Shown: positions 35,472 through 38,781 of the stretch, piece after piece
How positions within the stretch are numbered: position 1 is the stretch's first letter
How the letters are laid out: each line of letters starts with the position of its first letter
Assembly (NCBI GenBank): GCA_037951105.1
Contig: JBAMJV010003051.1
Span: 1 to 64,000, forward strand
From: Echinarachnius parma
Taxonomy: Eukaryota; Echinodermata; Echinoidea; Clypeasteroida; Echinarachniidae
Length of the DNA stretch: 64,000 nt
Direction of reading: 5' to 3'
Notes under the pieces: model-generated
Database searches by the model: none
What the model saw: the letters and a program-made list of their open reading frames with translations, nothing else
What the model was told of the DNA's origin: nothing
Made by a program: the position numbers and the translations under genes

Positions 35472-35646
35472 AGTGGGATTAGGGTTAAGGGCCAATCAAT
35501 TGGTTCACAGCAGCTCAAACAAAATTAATGTTTAATTATTTGTTTTAATGTGATATTCTGTGTGATTTATTGCAGGTCATGCCTTCCATGATGCCTGTGT
35601 TCCGGAGAAAGCCTGCATGGTCTGCTTCTACTCCAGCAAGAAATGA
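2033..35646 (+). CDS. HPS5: HPS5-like BLOC-2 subunit (3' part, 16 exons)
   Basis: Orthologue of Hermansky-Pudlak syndrome 5 protein, a subunit of BLOC-2, which acts in endosome-to-lysosome-related-organelle trafficking. Exons: 2033-2124, 3823-4249, 4743-7003, 7454-7847, 8138-8512, 9149-9381, 9774-9959, 10528-10651, 11691-11852, 12314-12436, 12932-13149, 14185-14845, 32164-32290, 32837-32925, 33719-33792, 35576-35646. All junctions are GT/AG and every phase matches, giving 1871 codons to TGA at 35644. The order of landmarks agrees with my memory of human HPS5: end of the propeller, the SRAR..L segment, the Ser-rich stretch, the [11 protein letters not shown] stretch, an alpha-solenoid, an EEW..VLQWIQ segment, then MLEG..YLWS where human HPS5 ends. 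The N-terminus is outside the window. Predicted length far exceeds the human protein (about 1129 aa) because of the acidic exon 4743-7003 and a C-terminal zinc extension. TECPR2 shares the N-terminal fold, but the solenoid and tail fit HPS5 better. Confidence 0.9.
2185..3020 (-). mobile_element. 5'-truncated LINE 3' end (CR1/L2-like)
   Basis: On the minus strand an open frame from about 3020 to 2341 encodes the post-catalytic part of a non-LTR retrotransposon reverse transcriptase: an RNLGV motif, then [12 protein letters not shown], and the tail [20 protein letters not shown] typical of the CR1/L2 group. The catalytic YADD region is missing, so the copy is 5'-truncated. The 3' end reads GCGCTATATAAATG followed by an ATT microsatellite, a common LINE tail in invertebrates. 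It sits in the HPS5 intron 2125-3822. Confidence 0.8.
3230..3500 (+). pseudogene. Two decayed copies of the exon-3823 acceptor region
   Basis: The sequence around the real acceptor (TTTTCCAGGCTTGAATGATG at 3811-3830) recurs at 3292-3310 and 3462-3480, each preceded by the same upstream stretch (TGATTTGAT..CTGGTATTTT). The first copy continues into degraded exon sequence, TTAGCAAGACTTTACTCCACTG and then ATAAGTACATGCTACAGGA, matching 3841-3910 with substitutions and indels. It carries stops and cannot encode the propeller. These are relics of local duplication of an intron/exon boundary. Confidence 0.75.
3584..3714. mobile_element. Small inverted-repeat element (MITE)
   Basis: The ends CTGGGGGTGTTTCGCA and TGTGAAACACCCCCTAG are imperfect inverted repeats bounding about 130 bp. 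No coding capacity. No target duplication is evident. Confidence 0.5.
3823..4249 (+). CDS. HPS5: HPS5 exon: propeller end and Ser-rich linker
   Basis: Encodes [18 protein letters not shown], then a helical segment with [19 protein letters not shown] and a Ser-rich block ([22 protein letters not shown]). The same succession follows the propeller of vertebrate HPS5. Donor is GGTATGTA. The last two bases GG form a Gly codon with the first base at 4743. Confidence 0.9.
4743..7003 (+). CDS. HPS5: HPS5 giant acidic low-complexity exon
   Basis: A single open exon of 753 codons, rich in Asp, Glu, Ser and Thr and almost free of aromatic residues and Cys, so predicted disordered. Imperfect motifs containing ENK[MI] recur four times early on (about 4844, 5014, 5092 and 5197). 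Near the 3' end the composition switches to basic ([17 protein letters not shown]). Open reading continues past the donor to 7101, but the in-phase GTAAGT at 7004 is the better end. Human HPS5 has only a short acidic linker here. The expansion accounts for most of the extra length. Confidence 0.8.
7074..7091. repeat. Poly-G tract in HPS5 intron
   Basis: An 18-base G homopolymer lies 70 bases after the HPS5 donor at 7004. Its exact length is likely uncertain in assembly. Confidence 0.8.
7454..7847 (+). CDS. HPS5: HPS5 exon: Pro/Ser-rich linker
   Basis: Begins after TTTGTGCAG and ends at GTAGTC. Encodes a Pro/Ser-rich disordered linker ([30 protein letters not shown]), finishing in [11 protein letters not shown], which matches the LQAVKES stretch of vertebrate HPS5. 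Two other frames stay open because of composition only; phase continuity picks this one. Confidence 0.85.
7859..7985. repeat. GAT/GGT-rich simple repeat
   Basis: Imperfect GATGATGATG / GGTGGTGGTG microsatellite just after the donor at 7848. It opens spurious His-rich and Met-rich frames. Confidence 0.85.
8138..8512 (+). CDS. HPS5: HPS5 exon: linker before solenoid
   Basis: Acceptor TCTCCAG, donor GTAAGT. Continues the [16 protein letters not shown] helix shared with vertebrate HPS5, then a Ser/Pro/His-rich stretch, including a short duplication (GSHDQRG / GSHDATG), and ends in [14 protein letters not shown]. Confidence 0.85.
8552..8874. mobile_element. MITE with 20-bp terminal inverted repeats
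   Basis: The left end CACAGAGCCAACTCGACC and the right end GGTCGAGTTGGCTCTATGTG are inverted repeats with one mismatch, enclosing about 320 bp without coding capacity in an HPS5 intron. Part of the right terminus is duplicated (TGTTGGCTCTATG) directly outside. Confidence 0.7.
9149..9381 (+). CDS. HPS5: HPS5 exon: start of alpha-solenoid
   Basis: Acceptor TTTCAG, donor GTGAGA. Encodes [21 protein letters not shown] and [12 protein letters not shown], corresponding to the helix pair containing LQEWLSHLEKTF in human HPS5, followed by [11 protein letters not shown]. Confidence 0.85.
9774..9959 (+). CDS. HPS5: HPS5 exon: solenoid
   Basis: Acceptor TTTTACAG, donor GTAAGC. Encodes [20 protein letters not shown], equivalent to the KKYFFLLNLKRAKESI helix of vertebrate HPS5, then [10 protein letters not shown]. 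Confidence 0.85.
10264..10365 (+). repeat. Possible SINE fragment
   Basis: The stretch CCTTCAGCAAGACATTTAAT followed by CCACATTGCTGC resembles the core of the tRNA-derived SINE better preserved at 36495-36720 (CCTTCAGCAAGGCACTTTCT). Degraded; boundaries uncertain. Confidence 0.35.
10528..10651 (+). CDS. HPS5: HPS5 exon: solenoid
   Basis: Acceptor GTTGCAG, donor GTGAGA. Encodes [20 protein letters not shown] and [20 protein letters not shown]. Assigned to HPS5 by phase and position between well-recognised exons. Confidence 0.75.
10789..11222 (+). mobile_element. TTAA-flanked MITE, copy 1
   Basis: A 434-bp element bounded by TTAA at 10785-10788 and 11223-11226. The left end AGGTTACCACCACC and the right end CTGGTGGTCCCCT are related inverted termini. 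The right half (AATTAATTGCATTGTTTATG through GTTGGGCATCTATTTGATAT) is shared with the copies at 37269-37660 (inverted) and 38185-38616. TTAA duplication is the mark of piggyBac or Kolobok-type elements. Confidence 0.85.
11228..11292 (-). repeat. Possible tRNA-derived fragment
   Basis: Read on the minus strand, a TAGCTTAGAGG stretch resembling an A box is followed about 45 bases later by GGTTCAATTTC, close to a B box. No acceptor stem is visible, so this is at best a tRNA pseudogene or SINE head. Confidence 0.25.
11691..11852 (+). CDS. HPS5: HPS5 exon: solenoid
   Basis: Acceptor TTTTGATAG, donor GTAAGT. Encodes [20 protein letters not shown] and [16 protein letters not shown], matching the part of HPS5 that reads FLAYLDSLVKSRPEDQR in human. 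Confidence 0.85.
12314..12436 (+). CDS. HPS5: HPS5 exon: solenoid
   Basis: Acceptor TTCATAG, donor GTAAGG. Encodes [20 protein letters not shown] and a CECGKLPR end; equivalent to the SSFLESLLQPESLRLDWLLL helices. Confidence 0.85.
12932..13149 (+). CDS. HPS5: HPS5 exon: solenoid
   Basis: Acceptor GATTTCAG, donor GTAAAG. Encodes [20 protein letters not shown] and [20 protein letters not shown], ending in [12 protein letters not shown]. This matches PHSHLLSWGYSQLILHLIKL and FWPGYLILCLELERRREAF of human HPS5 over its full length and is one of the firmest anchors. Confidence 0.9.
13199..13888. mobile_element. 690-bp TIR element packed with AAGCAATTGCTT
   Basis: The termini TGGGCCATATGCATAAAAAC (left) and the reverse complement of TTTTTATGCATACGGCCCA (right) form inverted repeats of about 30 bp. 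Inside are nine exact copies of the 12-bp palindrome AAGCAATTGCTT (13219, 13268, 13308, 13329, 13348, 13400, 13725, 13791, 13857) clustered in both arms, and many half-sites. The centre (about 13440-13720) is unrelated and non-coding. The flanking microsatellite has an unoccupied tandem copy at about 14015-14060. Confidence 0.85.
13914..14184 (+). repeat. Tandem duplication of an intron 3' end (176-bp offset)
   Basis: The sequence leading to the acceptor of the HPS5 exon at 14185 (TTCCTGTTTCATGTACAGTA and onward, 14102-14184) is present a second time at 13926-14010, with its acceptor changed (TTTTGCAAAAAG instead of TTTTGCTACAG). GAT-rich simple sequence lies between the copies. Confidence 0.85.
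14185..14845 (+). CDS. HPS5: HPS5 exon: solenoid with Ser/Asp-rich insert
   Basis: Acceptor GCTACAG, donor GTAAAT. Starts [20 protein letters not shown] (human: WIPETVEEWKLLLHLIQS), then a 130-residue Ser/Asp-rich insert, and ends [20 protein letters not shown] then [10 protein letters not shown] (human: LRIAEKRQR). Phase 2 at the end joins the exon at 32164, 17.3 kb away. Confidence 0.9.
15236..15300 (+). repeat. Fragment of the TTAA MITE family
   Basis: TTAAAGGGTACCATCAGGCA at 15236-15255 matches the terminus of the MITE family at 10789, 37269 and 38185. The rest is not recognisable, so it is a solo end or a diverged copy. Confidence 0.45.
15561..15960 (+). promoter_or_regulatory. Candidate promoter of the nested P2X7-tail gene
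   Basis: Upstream of the ATG at 15980 the sequence becomes CpG-richer than the surrounding intron. A GTATATATAG box at 15873-15882 sits about 100 bases before the ATG. Between 15578 and 15806 the motif GGCCGAG or its complement recurs five times, three of them as TTGGCCGAG. A GAGA run lies at 15510-15534. The promoter role is inference from position and composition. Confidence 0.4.
15980..17615 (+). CDS. Stand-alone P2X7 C-terminal-domain protein (2 exons)
   Basis: Exons 15980-16368 and 17429-17615 join across a GT/AG intron (CGG split codon) into 191 residues. The protein lacks any channel or membrane segment and resembles the cysteine-rich cytoplasmic ballast domain of P2X7 receptors: CTCGEC at residues 54-59, [10 protein letters not shown] at 62-71, ACIT at 87-90, C99, then YRLCAYRQL at 132-140, LPAC at 158-161, IRHAYQ and FTGYQ. 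In P2X7 these cysteines bind zinc and the domain is reported to bind guanine nucleotide; neither activity can be read from sequence here. Similar single-domain proteins are common in marine invertebrates. The gene lies on the same strand inside the HPS5 intron 14846-32163 but shares no phase or homology with HPS5. Start choice: MM at 15980, the first ATG after the TATA-like box. Confidence 0.85.
17616..18560. other. 3' flank of nested gene, no further gene seen
   Basis: AT-rich sequence with repeated ACATGTACATG stretches (17760-17850, 18110-18125, 18255-18270). No additional coding signal. The 3' end of the nested transcript probably falls here, but no poly-A site stands out. Confidence 0.4.
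18562..19217. mobile_element. TIR element with a nested second element
   Basis: The left end CAGGGCCCATATTCCTAAAA and the right end (reverse complement CCAGAGCCCATATTCATAAA), plus the following CTAGCTTAG stretches, are inverted repeats of about 45 bp. About 655 bp are enclosed, including the pogo-like element at 18621-18797. No coding capacity. Confidence 0.65.
18621..18797. mobile_element. pogo/Tigger-type MITE with TA target duplication
   Basis: Termini CAGTTGAATCTCGTTATAAC and the reverse complement of TTATAAAGAGGTTCCACTG match the Tc1/mariner-pogo terminal pattern (CAGTNGAACCTCGTTATAA). It is flanked by TA on both sides (18619-18620 and 18798-18799). 177 bp, non-coding. Confidence 0.85.
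19586..19714. mobile_element. Small TIR element
   Basis: GGGCCCCGTTGCAGAATATG and a right end whose complement is GCCCCTTGCAGAAAGAGATA form imperfect inverted repeats. ATCGATTGTAAC and TTACAATTGATT lie just inside them. About 130 bp. Confidence 0.5.
19891..20042. repeat. 77-bp tandem repeat, two copies
   Basis: Two nearly identical 77-bp units start ATCATACGGCTATGTAGTGT at 19891 and 19968 and differ by a few bases. Confidence 0.9.
20043..21651. other. AT-rich intronic sequence, no gene seen
   Basis: No ORF, tandem array or clear element. At 21290-21306 GGTTCCACTGTATA resembles a solo pogo-type terminus. This stretch holds the 3' flank of the minus-strand transposase gene that stops at 21652. 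Confidence 0.5.
21652..23349 (-). CDS. Kolobok-type exon 5: transposase core
   Basis: 565 codons plus TAA. The acceptor TTTTTTAG sits at 23350-23351. The N-terminal 70 residues are Ser/Thr-rich linker, followed by [16 protein letters not shown], a zinc-type Cys cluster and the catalytic region with [19 protein letters not shown] and HQFDVWH. The basic tail is [17 protein letters not shown]. There is no frameshift. Confidence 0.85.
   Translation of the reverse strand, partial: TSDFHPLLGVSCVTQTMPEDYMLQSPSLLHGSPIVQHSTPMKDPPDVSFSTPTSSKWSGAESDETYHPTNYTDTDTTFDSTDTAINSPVSERKYIIFRSALDHLVNHLRCEKCSCPPDPCDTTWREEGSLLHITVYCIAGHEIMKWKSQPFVGKMPAGNLQLAAASLFSGGIYSTTANIFSFANIAFICETTYFDIQAKYLLPSVETAYLTQQEEVISTTATTPRLAGDGRCDSPGYSAKYCTYSLMTLDTNKIIAHRVIPVTMTGSSVRMELKGFQECMEELKSKGIAPESIATDRHVQIRKEVREKHPTVSHQFDVWHMAKSLKKKLLKSAKKRGNESLAQWIPSISNHLWYCSRHCNKDADLLVKMFRSLLKHISNNHADCTHAPLDADEQRRKKWLSPESSSFKALKVVVEDKRFLKDVRQLTEFCHTGNLEVYHSLLLKYCPKRLAFDEPCMNARNQLAVMDHNANAGRKPKVLKKASGQSVKGDPCFKISCPKTTEKWTPRVVYEDKQYDFIWALMEAVFELKLSGVVQPAKRPSAKRIAKSSPPPRAQLIANHRSRFR
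21652..31434 (-). CDS. THAP-domain Kolobok-type transposase, 5 exons, intact
   Basis: Minus-strand exons 31434-31099, 30337-29921, 26037-25774, 24540-24466 and 23349-21652 all have phase 0 and GT/AG junctions and give 929 residues without a stop. Residues 1-100 are a THAP DNA-binding domain (C5, C10, W35, C62-x2-H65, AVPSLF at 95-100). Residues 113-339 are a Cys-His-rich repeat linker encoded by two paralogous exons. The last exon carries a Cys cluster ([13 protein letters not shown]), WKSQP..G..PAGN, then RNase-H-like transposase landmarks DGRCDSPG (593-600), TDRH (659-662) and [12 protein letters not shown] (from 678). This order is that of Kolobok transposases, which bind their ends through THAP and duplicate TTAA. 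It is antisense within an HPS5 intron. No terminal repeats of the whole unit were found, so it may be a live element, a relic or a domesticated gene. Confidence 0.85.
23797..23988. repeat. Near-perfect 190-bp hairpin (fold-back MITE)
   Basis: The arm AAAAGGTATGCAAACAATTT and onward at 23804-23890 pairs with its reverse complement at 23905-23985 (about 75 bp per arm, few mismatches). The centre holds a duplicated GTGAAGATACATTTTAAATG. It lies in the last intron of the transposase gene. Confidence 0.85.
24466..24540 (-). CDS. Kolobok-type exon 4
   Basis: 75 bases, 25 codons, phase 0 at both ends (acceptor TTTTCAG, donor GTAAGT). Encodes a Ser/Thr-rich linker, [20 protein letters not shown]. 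Confidence 0.75.
24627..25249. mobile_element. hAT-type fold-back element with 8-bp target duplication
   Basis: The element begins TAGTGCTGTAACTGACC and ends GGTTACAGCATTA (inverted), and is flanked by the direct repeat GTACTAAG at 24619-24626 and 25250-25257. The two halves are inverted copies of each other over about 280 bp (for example CATGGGACTAAGCTCAGAA, near 24905 and 24945). A T-run at 25130-25156 breaks symmetry. An 8-bp duplication and the TAGTGCTGTAA terminus indicate hAT. Non-autonomous, in intron 3 of the transposase gene. Confidence 0.9.
25774..26037 (-). CDS. Kolobok-type exon 3: Cys-His repeats
   Basis: 88 codons, phase 0 (acceptor TTTTTCAG, donor GTAAGT). The phase-consistent frame encodes repeats such as [16 protein letters not shown] with 13 or more Cys-His pairs, then [20 protein letters not shown]. 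Its first 30 bases and its end are paralogous to exon 2 (29921-30337). Other frames are also open because of repeat composition. Confidence 0.75.
26960..29822. repeat. Dispersed 13-mer array GTAATTCCGTTAC
   Basis: Exact forward copies start at 26960, 27126, 28152, 28335, 29081, 29412, 29433 and 29629. One exact reverse copy at 27139-27151 abuts the copy at 27126 to make a perfect 26-bp palindrome (27126-27151). A one-mismatch copy is at 29810. Weaker relatives are at 26604, 28525 and 28685. The sequence between copies does not align. All copies lie in the largest intron of the THAP transposase gene. Chance expectation for nine copies in 2.9 kb is negligible. Confidence 0.9.
29921..30337 (-). 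CDS. Kolobok-type exon 2: Cys-His repeats
   Basis: 139 codons, phase 0 (acceptor TTTTTCAG, donor GTAAGT). Built on an exact 60-bp DNA repeat (30001-30300) whose in-phase translation is [20 protein letters not shown]. It ends [20 protein letters not shown]. Paralogous to exon 3, which lies downstream in the transcript. Confidence 0.75.
31099..31434 (-). CDS. Kolobok-type exon 1: THAP domain
   Basis: 112 codons from ATG (minus strand, 31434). C2CH zinc-finger ligands C5, C10, C62 and H65 are present, with F22, W35 and the closing AVPSLF motif. [10 protein letters not shown] is a canonical THAP start. Donor is GTAAAT. The frame is open further upstream, but this Met aligns with other THAP proteins. 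Confidence 0.9.
31435..31830 (-). promoter_or_regulatory. CpG-rich putative promoter of the THAP gene
   Basis: The sequence upstream of the THAP exon is markedly CpG-rich (CGTACGCGTATT, GTCGCGCGCGCGAACC) compared with AT-rich flanks, as expected for a gene 5' end. No TATA box was recognised. Confidence 0.4.
31831..31954 (+). repeat. Partial TTAA MITE copy
   Basis: GTAATTAATTGCATTGTTCT and the end GCCTGGCGGTACCCT followed by TTAA (31955-31958) match the right half of the TTAA MITE family. The left end is not found. Confidence 0.5.
32164..32290 (+). CDS. HPS5: HPS5 exon: end of conserved solenoid
   Basis: Acceptor TTTGCAG, donor GTAAAT. Encodes [20 protein letters not shown], aligned with QSMLEKCDRFLWSQQ at the very end of human HPS5, and then runs on ([20 protein letters not shown]) into sequence absent from the human protein. 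Confidence 0.85.
32837..32925 (+). CDS. HPS5: HPS5 exon: linker to zinc motif
   Basis: Acceptor GACCAG, donor GTAATA. Encodes [20 protein letters not shown] and [10 protein letters not shown], joining in phase to the zinc-motif exon. Confidence 0.75.
33457..33660. repeat. 71-bp tandem repeat, 2.9 copies
   Basis: Units begin TATGTTGTATTGTGTGCAAC at 33457 and 33528 (nearly identical); a diverged partial unit starts at 33599. It ends 58 bases before the HPS5 acceptor at 33718. Confidence 0.9.
33719..33792 (+). CDS. HPS5: HPS5 exon: first half of RING-like motif
   Basis: Acceptor GATTGCAG, donor GTAAGA. Encodes [20 protein letters not shown] and VFSC: the first Cys pair (C-x2-C) and the Cys that starts CGH. 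Confidence 0.85.
34654..35484. mobile_element. TTAA-flanked element with G/C-run edges
   Basis: Perfect 15-bp inverted ends CCCTAATCCCACTGG, with TTAA at 34650-34653 and 35485-35488. A G-run lies just inside the left end and a 30-base C-run inside the right end. CTAAAATCTCGGCAACGAAT near the left end is related to CTAAGATCTCGAAGACCGAT in the element at 38782. 831 bp, no coding. CCCT ends with TTAA targets favour piggyBac; Kolobok is the alternative. Confidence 0.85.
35576..35646 (+). CDS. HPS5: HPS5 last exon: second half of RING-like motif
   Basis: Acceptor TTGCAG. Encodes [20 protein letters not shown] and SKK, then TGA. With the previous exon it forms C-x2-C...C-G-H-x2-H-x3-C...C-x2-C, the pattern of the compact RING-like tails of Vps8/Vps11/Vps18/Vps41-type proteins. 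Confidence 0.85.
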
Positions 35647-35776
35647 CCAGACCAGAGGAAAGAGTCAACAAATCTTCTGAAACAGGTTTTCACTTGATAT
35701 GTTGTACCTCAAGAGCCATTGATTATGGTGGAGGAGGAGGCCGATGATGATGTTGGCAATGATAATGATGATGTCA

Positions 35777-35817
<41 letters not shown>

Positions 35818-36758
35818 AATAATGATAATGTAAATGCTGATGAGGCATAGAAGTAAGTACAACAGATCTGTGTAATACGGAGCAAAATTGGGTGACTGAC
35901 ATTCAAGAGATTCTGTACCATTTGCAACTTGTTCCGTGAATGAAGGACAATATAAATCAGTCACAGCAAGATCACATATCAGCTTCGACCAAAAATGACA
36001 TGAACAGTAAAAGAGCAATGATTGAATATGTGCTAGAGTTGTATATTTTCTATTTTTTGTACCTCAGAGTTGTGAAATGTCATCTCGGATATGATTGTTA
36101 ATAATAGAATGTGTCCTGTTTATATACTGCGAGAAGTCCAAGCTTTATATGGGTGATCAGATTTGTTCCCCTTCATGCCTTGTCATGCTATTCAGCCAGT
36201 TCCATTGTACATGTACATGTACTTAAGTACTAGGTGCTTGAATGATATACTGTTTTAACTGTCATTTTTTTATTGAAATTTGTTTGTATAATCATGAATC
36301 TTCAAAGAATTGTATGTACTTAATATAAAGATGTGTGTATGGTATGCTGATTTTTAAAATGATATTTGTATAGTATTAAAAACAATTCACACAGTCATTT
36401 AATTGCATTTCACAAGTCAAAGGTGCACCAGGTAAACTTTCAGTAGCACTGCCACACAACAATGTAAAATGTCAGACTTATTTCGTCTTGTATAGAGAAA
36501 AGAGTATTGTGATAATTGGTTCAGGCCTCTGTCTTTCAATACAAGGGCCTTGGGTTCGATTCCCAACCGCAGCACGTGGGTCCTTCAGCAAGGCACTTTC
36601 TGCACAGTTCTTGTACGGTTGCTGCTCTCAACCCAGGTGGAAATGGGAACTGGGCAGGAATTTATTCCTTGAAATGCTTTTCTCATCCTGGCTAAAGTGT
36701 GGGTAATAATTTACACATTTGTAATGTGAATTACAGTACATTTACTTAACTCAATAAA
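35647..36758 (+). other. HPS5: HPS5 3' UTR region with poly-A signals
   Basis: Non-coding sequence after the stop. It includes a GAT microsatellite at 35729-35825 (source of a spurious poly-Ile frame on the other strand). An ATTAAA hexamer is at 36375-36380 and an AATAAA at 36753-36758. Which one is used cannot be told. Confidence 0.5.
36495..36720 (+). mobile_element. tRNA-derived SINE
   Basis: GGGTTCGATTCCCAACCG at 36551-36568 is a strong tRNA B box. Upstream GGTTCAGGCCTCTGTC is a plausible degraded tRNA head. Downstream TCCTTCAGCAAGGCACTTTC is the core seen in many marine-invertebrate tRNA-SINEs. Not a functional tRNA: no cloverleaf closes. Confidence 0.65.
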
Positions 36759-36853
36759 AGAAAACATTGGTATTGTTATGCATAAAGTACAGCTTCTACT
36801 TACCATAAATTGTTAAGTGACGAGCTTTCGTCCCCAACTAGAGGCTTTCTCAA

Positions 36854-37042
36854 GCATATTGTACTAGAGCCAGGGCTAAATCAAATTCTTAACCTTATTT
36901 TAACTGGTCTATTTCAGACCAGGTTTTTACTGGGGGTGGGGGGGGGGGGGTCATTTTGACCCCCCCCCCCCCCCCTAAGATCTCGAAGACCGATTGTCCG
37001 ATTCACGCGAAATTTTGCATAGAGGTACATTGGAGTATTAGC
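36854..37042 (+). repeat. Duplicate of the left end and flank of the element at 38782
   Basis: About 189 bp starting GCATATTGTACTAGAGCCAG is repeated at 38743-38932. The match covers 39 bases of flank, the TTAA, the element's left end CCTTATTTTAACTGG, the G/C runs and sequence through GGAGTATTAGC, and then stops abruptly. Because the flank is included, this is a segmental copy and not a separate insertion. Confidence 0.8.
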
Positions 37043-37268
37043 TTATTGGCAACAGAAGAACGACATTGGTTTTTATTTTTATACTGTCTCCCTAATTATG
37101 GGGATATTAGGGGTGATAAAATCTTAAATCAATCTACACTTTTTTTACTAGGTAAACAGTTTTATCTATCTATGAAACTTTCACATATCATTTAGAAGGA
37201 TCTTACGATGATATTGGTAACTGATTAAAGTCTCAAATATCACTTTTGGAAAAATTTCATGAAGTTAA

Positions 37269-37660
37269 AGGGGACCACCAGGCAAAGAACAACAAATAAC
37301 AATATGTTTTGGTACCTTTGTGTGATATTAAATAGATGCTCAACACTTTGCAAAGGGTTGTGTAATTCATAAACAATATAATTAATTACCCTCACTTACG
37401 GAACCAGCATTATCTGATGGTCCCGTATGCACCCAACGTCGTACAGAGTGCGTACATTTGGAGACAATAGAATCCTGGGGTATTCGTAGGTAGTCTTCGT
37501 ATATGCAGACCCATGAACGCAGGCTTTAGAATGGTGACACTTTTTCCAATTATATCCATTTCTTTCTGGAAACATATTTTTCTGGATTTGTTGGTGGAAT
37601 GGACTACTAAACATGTTACCTTTCATTTACAAGAATATCATTTTTGGGTGATGGTACCCT
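37269..37660 (-). mobile_element. TTAA-flanked MITE, copy 2 (inverted)
   Basis: Bounded by TTAA at 37265-37268 and 37661-37664. Left end AGGGGACCACCAGGCAAAGA, right end GATGGTACCCT. Same family as 10789-11222 and 38185-38616, in opposite orientation; 392 bp. Confidence 0.85.
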
Positions 37661-37689
37661 TTAATGGATTTTGAACATTTGTATGCATA

Positions 37690-38145
37690 CCTCTTGCTGA
37701 TGTTGAGTATGTGCCTCCAGCCTTGTGAACTCCAGTAATTTGTTGTACTCCTCCGTCTTCCGTCTTCCGCTTCACCTCAAAGTTGAGCTGCCCTAGCTCT
37801 TCTTTCCTGATAGGTCCAAAGCCAAAGGTCAAAGGTCAAACATGTTTAAAGGACTATTTCAAAGGCCACTCAAATGCATTTTGCTTATGTGCAAATAAAA
37901 CATAGTATTAAGTAGCTAATGTACAGTAAATGCTCCTCCGTCTTCCGCATCACCTCAAAGTTGAGCTGCCCTAGCTCTTCTTTCCTGGTGGGTCAAAAGT
38001 CAAAAGTCAAAAGTCAAATGTCAAAGGTCAAAGATTAAACATTTATCAAGAACTATATTATAGGCCACTCAAATGCATTTTGCTTATGTGCAGATAAAAC
38101 ATAGTATCAAGTAGCTAATGTACATTAAATACTCTTCTGTCTAAA
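37690..38145 (-). pseudogene. Duplicated coiled-coil exon fragment, frame broken
   Basis: A block of about 185 bp occurs twice (about 37745-37917 and 37930-38112). On the minus strand it encodes a KEELGQLNFEVKRKTEEYNK-type coiled coil, like the C-terminal segment of Myb/SANT-like transposon proteins; the first copy continues KLLEFTRLEAHTQHQQE. That copy carries a 7-bp duplication (GTCTTCC twice at 37755-37768) that shifts the frame; the second copy lacks it. AGGTCA-type repeats follow each copy. Confidence 0.6.
37826..37838 (+). promoter_or_regulatory. Perfect DR1 nuclear-receptor-like site
   Basis: AGGTCAAAGGTCA is a direct repeat of AGGTCA spaced by one base, the consensus bound by RXR/HNF4-type receptors. 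It sits in a low-complexity run of AAAGTCA/AAGGTCA repeats, so it may be chance. Confidence 0.3.
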
Positions 38146-38184
38146 ATGTAAGCAGGTTACTTTATGTTGGGGCTTCTATATTAA

Positions 38185-38616
38185 AGGGTACCACCACCCA
38201 AAAATAATAATCTTTTTATAGAAAGGTAACATCTTTAGTATTCCATTCCTTCAATAAGTTCACAAAAATATGTTTTCAGAAAAAAATATATAATTGGAAA
38301 ACGCATCACAATTCTCAGCCATGCGGTCATGCGGTCTGAATGCGCAGACTATTATGCGAGCAGAGCCAGCGGCGCTCTATGCAGAGCGAACGAATCATCC
38401 GGGATTCTATTGACGTACGCGTGAATTGCATTGGCGCACTCGCAAATGCCTGGCCCGTGTGGAACCACGAGATAGCCGTGGTTCCGTAAGTAGTGGAAAT
38501 TAATTGCTTTGTTTATGAATTACACAACCCTTTGCAAAATGTTGGGTATCTATTTGATATCACAAAACGGTACCAAAACATATAATAATGTGTTGTCCTT
38601 TGCCTGGTGGTCCCCT
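38185..38616 (+). mobile_element. TTAA-flanked MITE, copy 3
   Basis: Bounded by TTAA at 38181-38184 and 38617-38620. Left end AGGGTACCACCACCC, right end GCCTGGTGGTCCCCT; 432 bp. Best-preserved copy in the window. Confidence 0.9.
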
Positions 38617-38781
38617 TTAAGATTAGTAAATATATTATTTTCATAATTCTGATTAAACGAATTGACATCATAATTTTAAAAATGTCTAAATTACAACTTG
38701 AATACAAGATAAGTAAATAAAATCTAAGTATTAATTTGGATTGCATATTGTACTAGAGCCAGGGCTAAATCAAATTCTTAA

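Noticed and set aside
2033..35646. TECPR2 as the identity of the main gene
   Set aside because: TECPR2 shares the N-terminal propeller type, but the solenoid blocks and the end segment align with HPS5 exon by exon.
35665..36018. Minus-strand ORF with a long Ile run
   Set aside because: Translation of the GAT microsatellite at 35729-35825 in the HPS5 3' UTR.
36495..36720. Functional tRNA gene
   Set aside because: The B box is good but no complete cloverleaf or acceptor stem can be drawn, and a SINE core follows.
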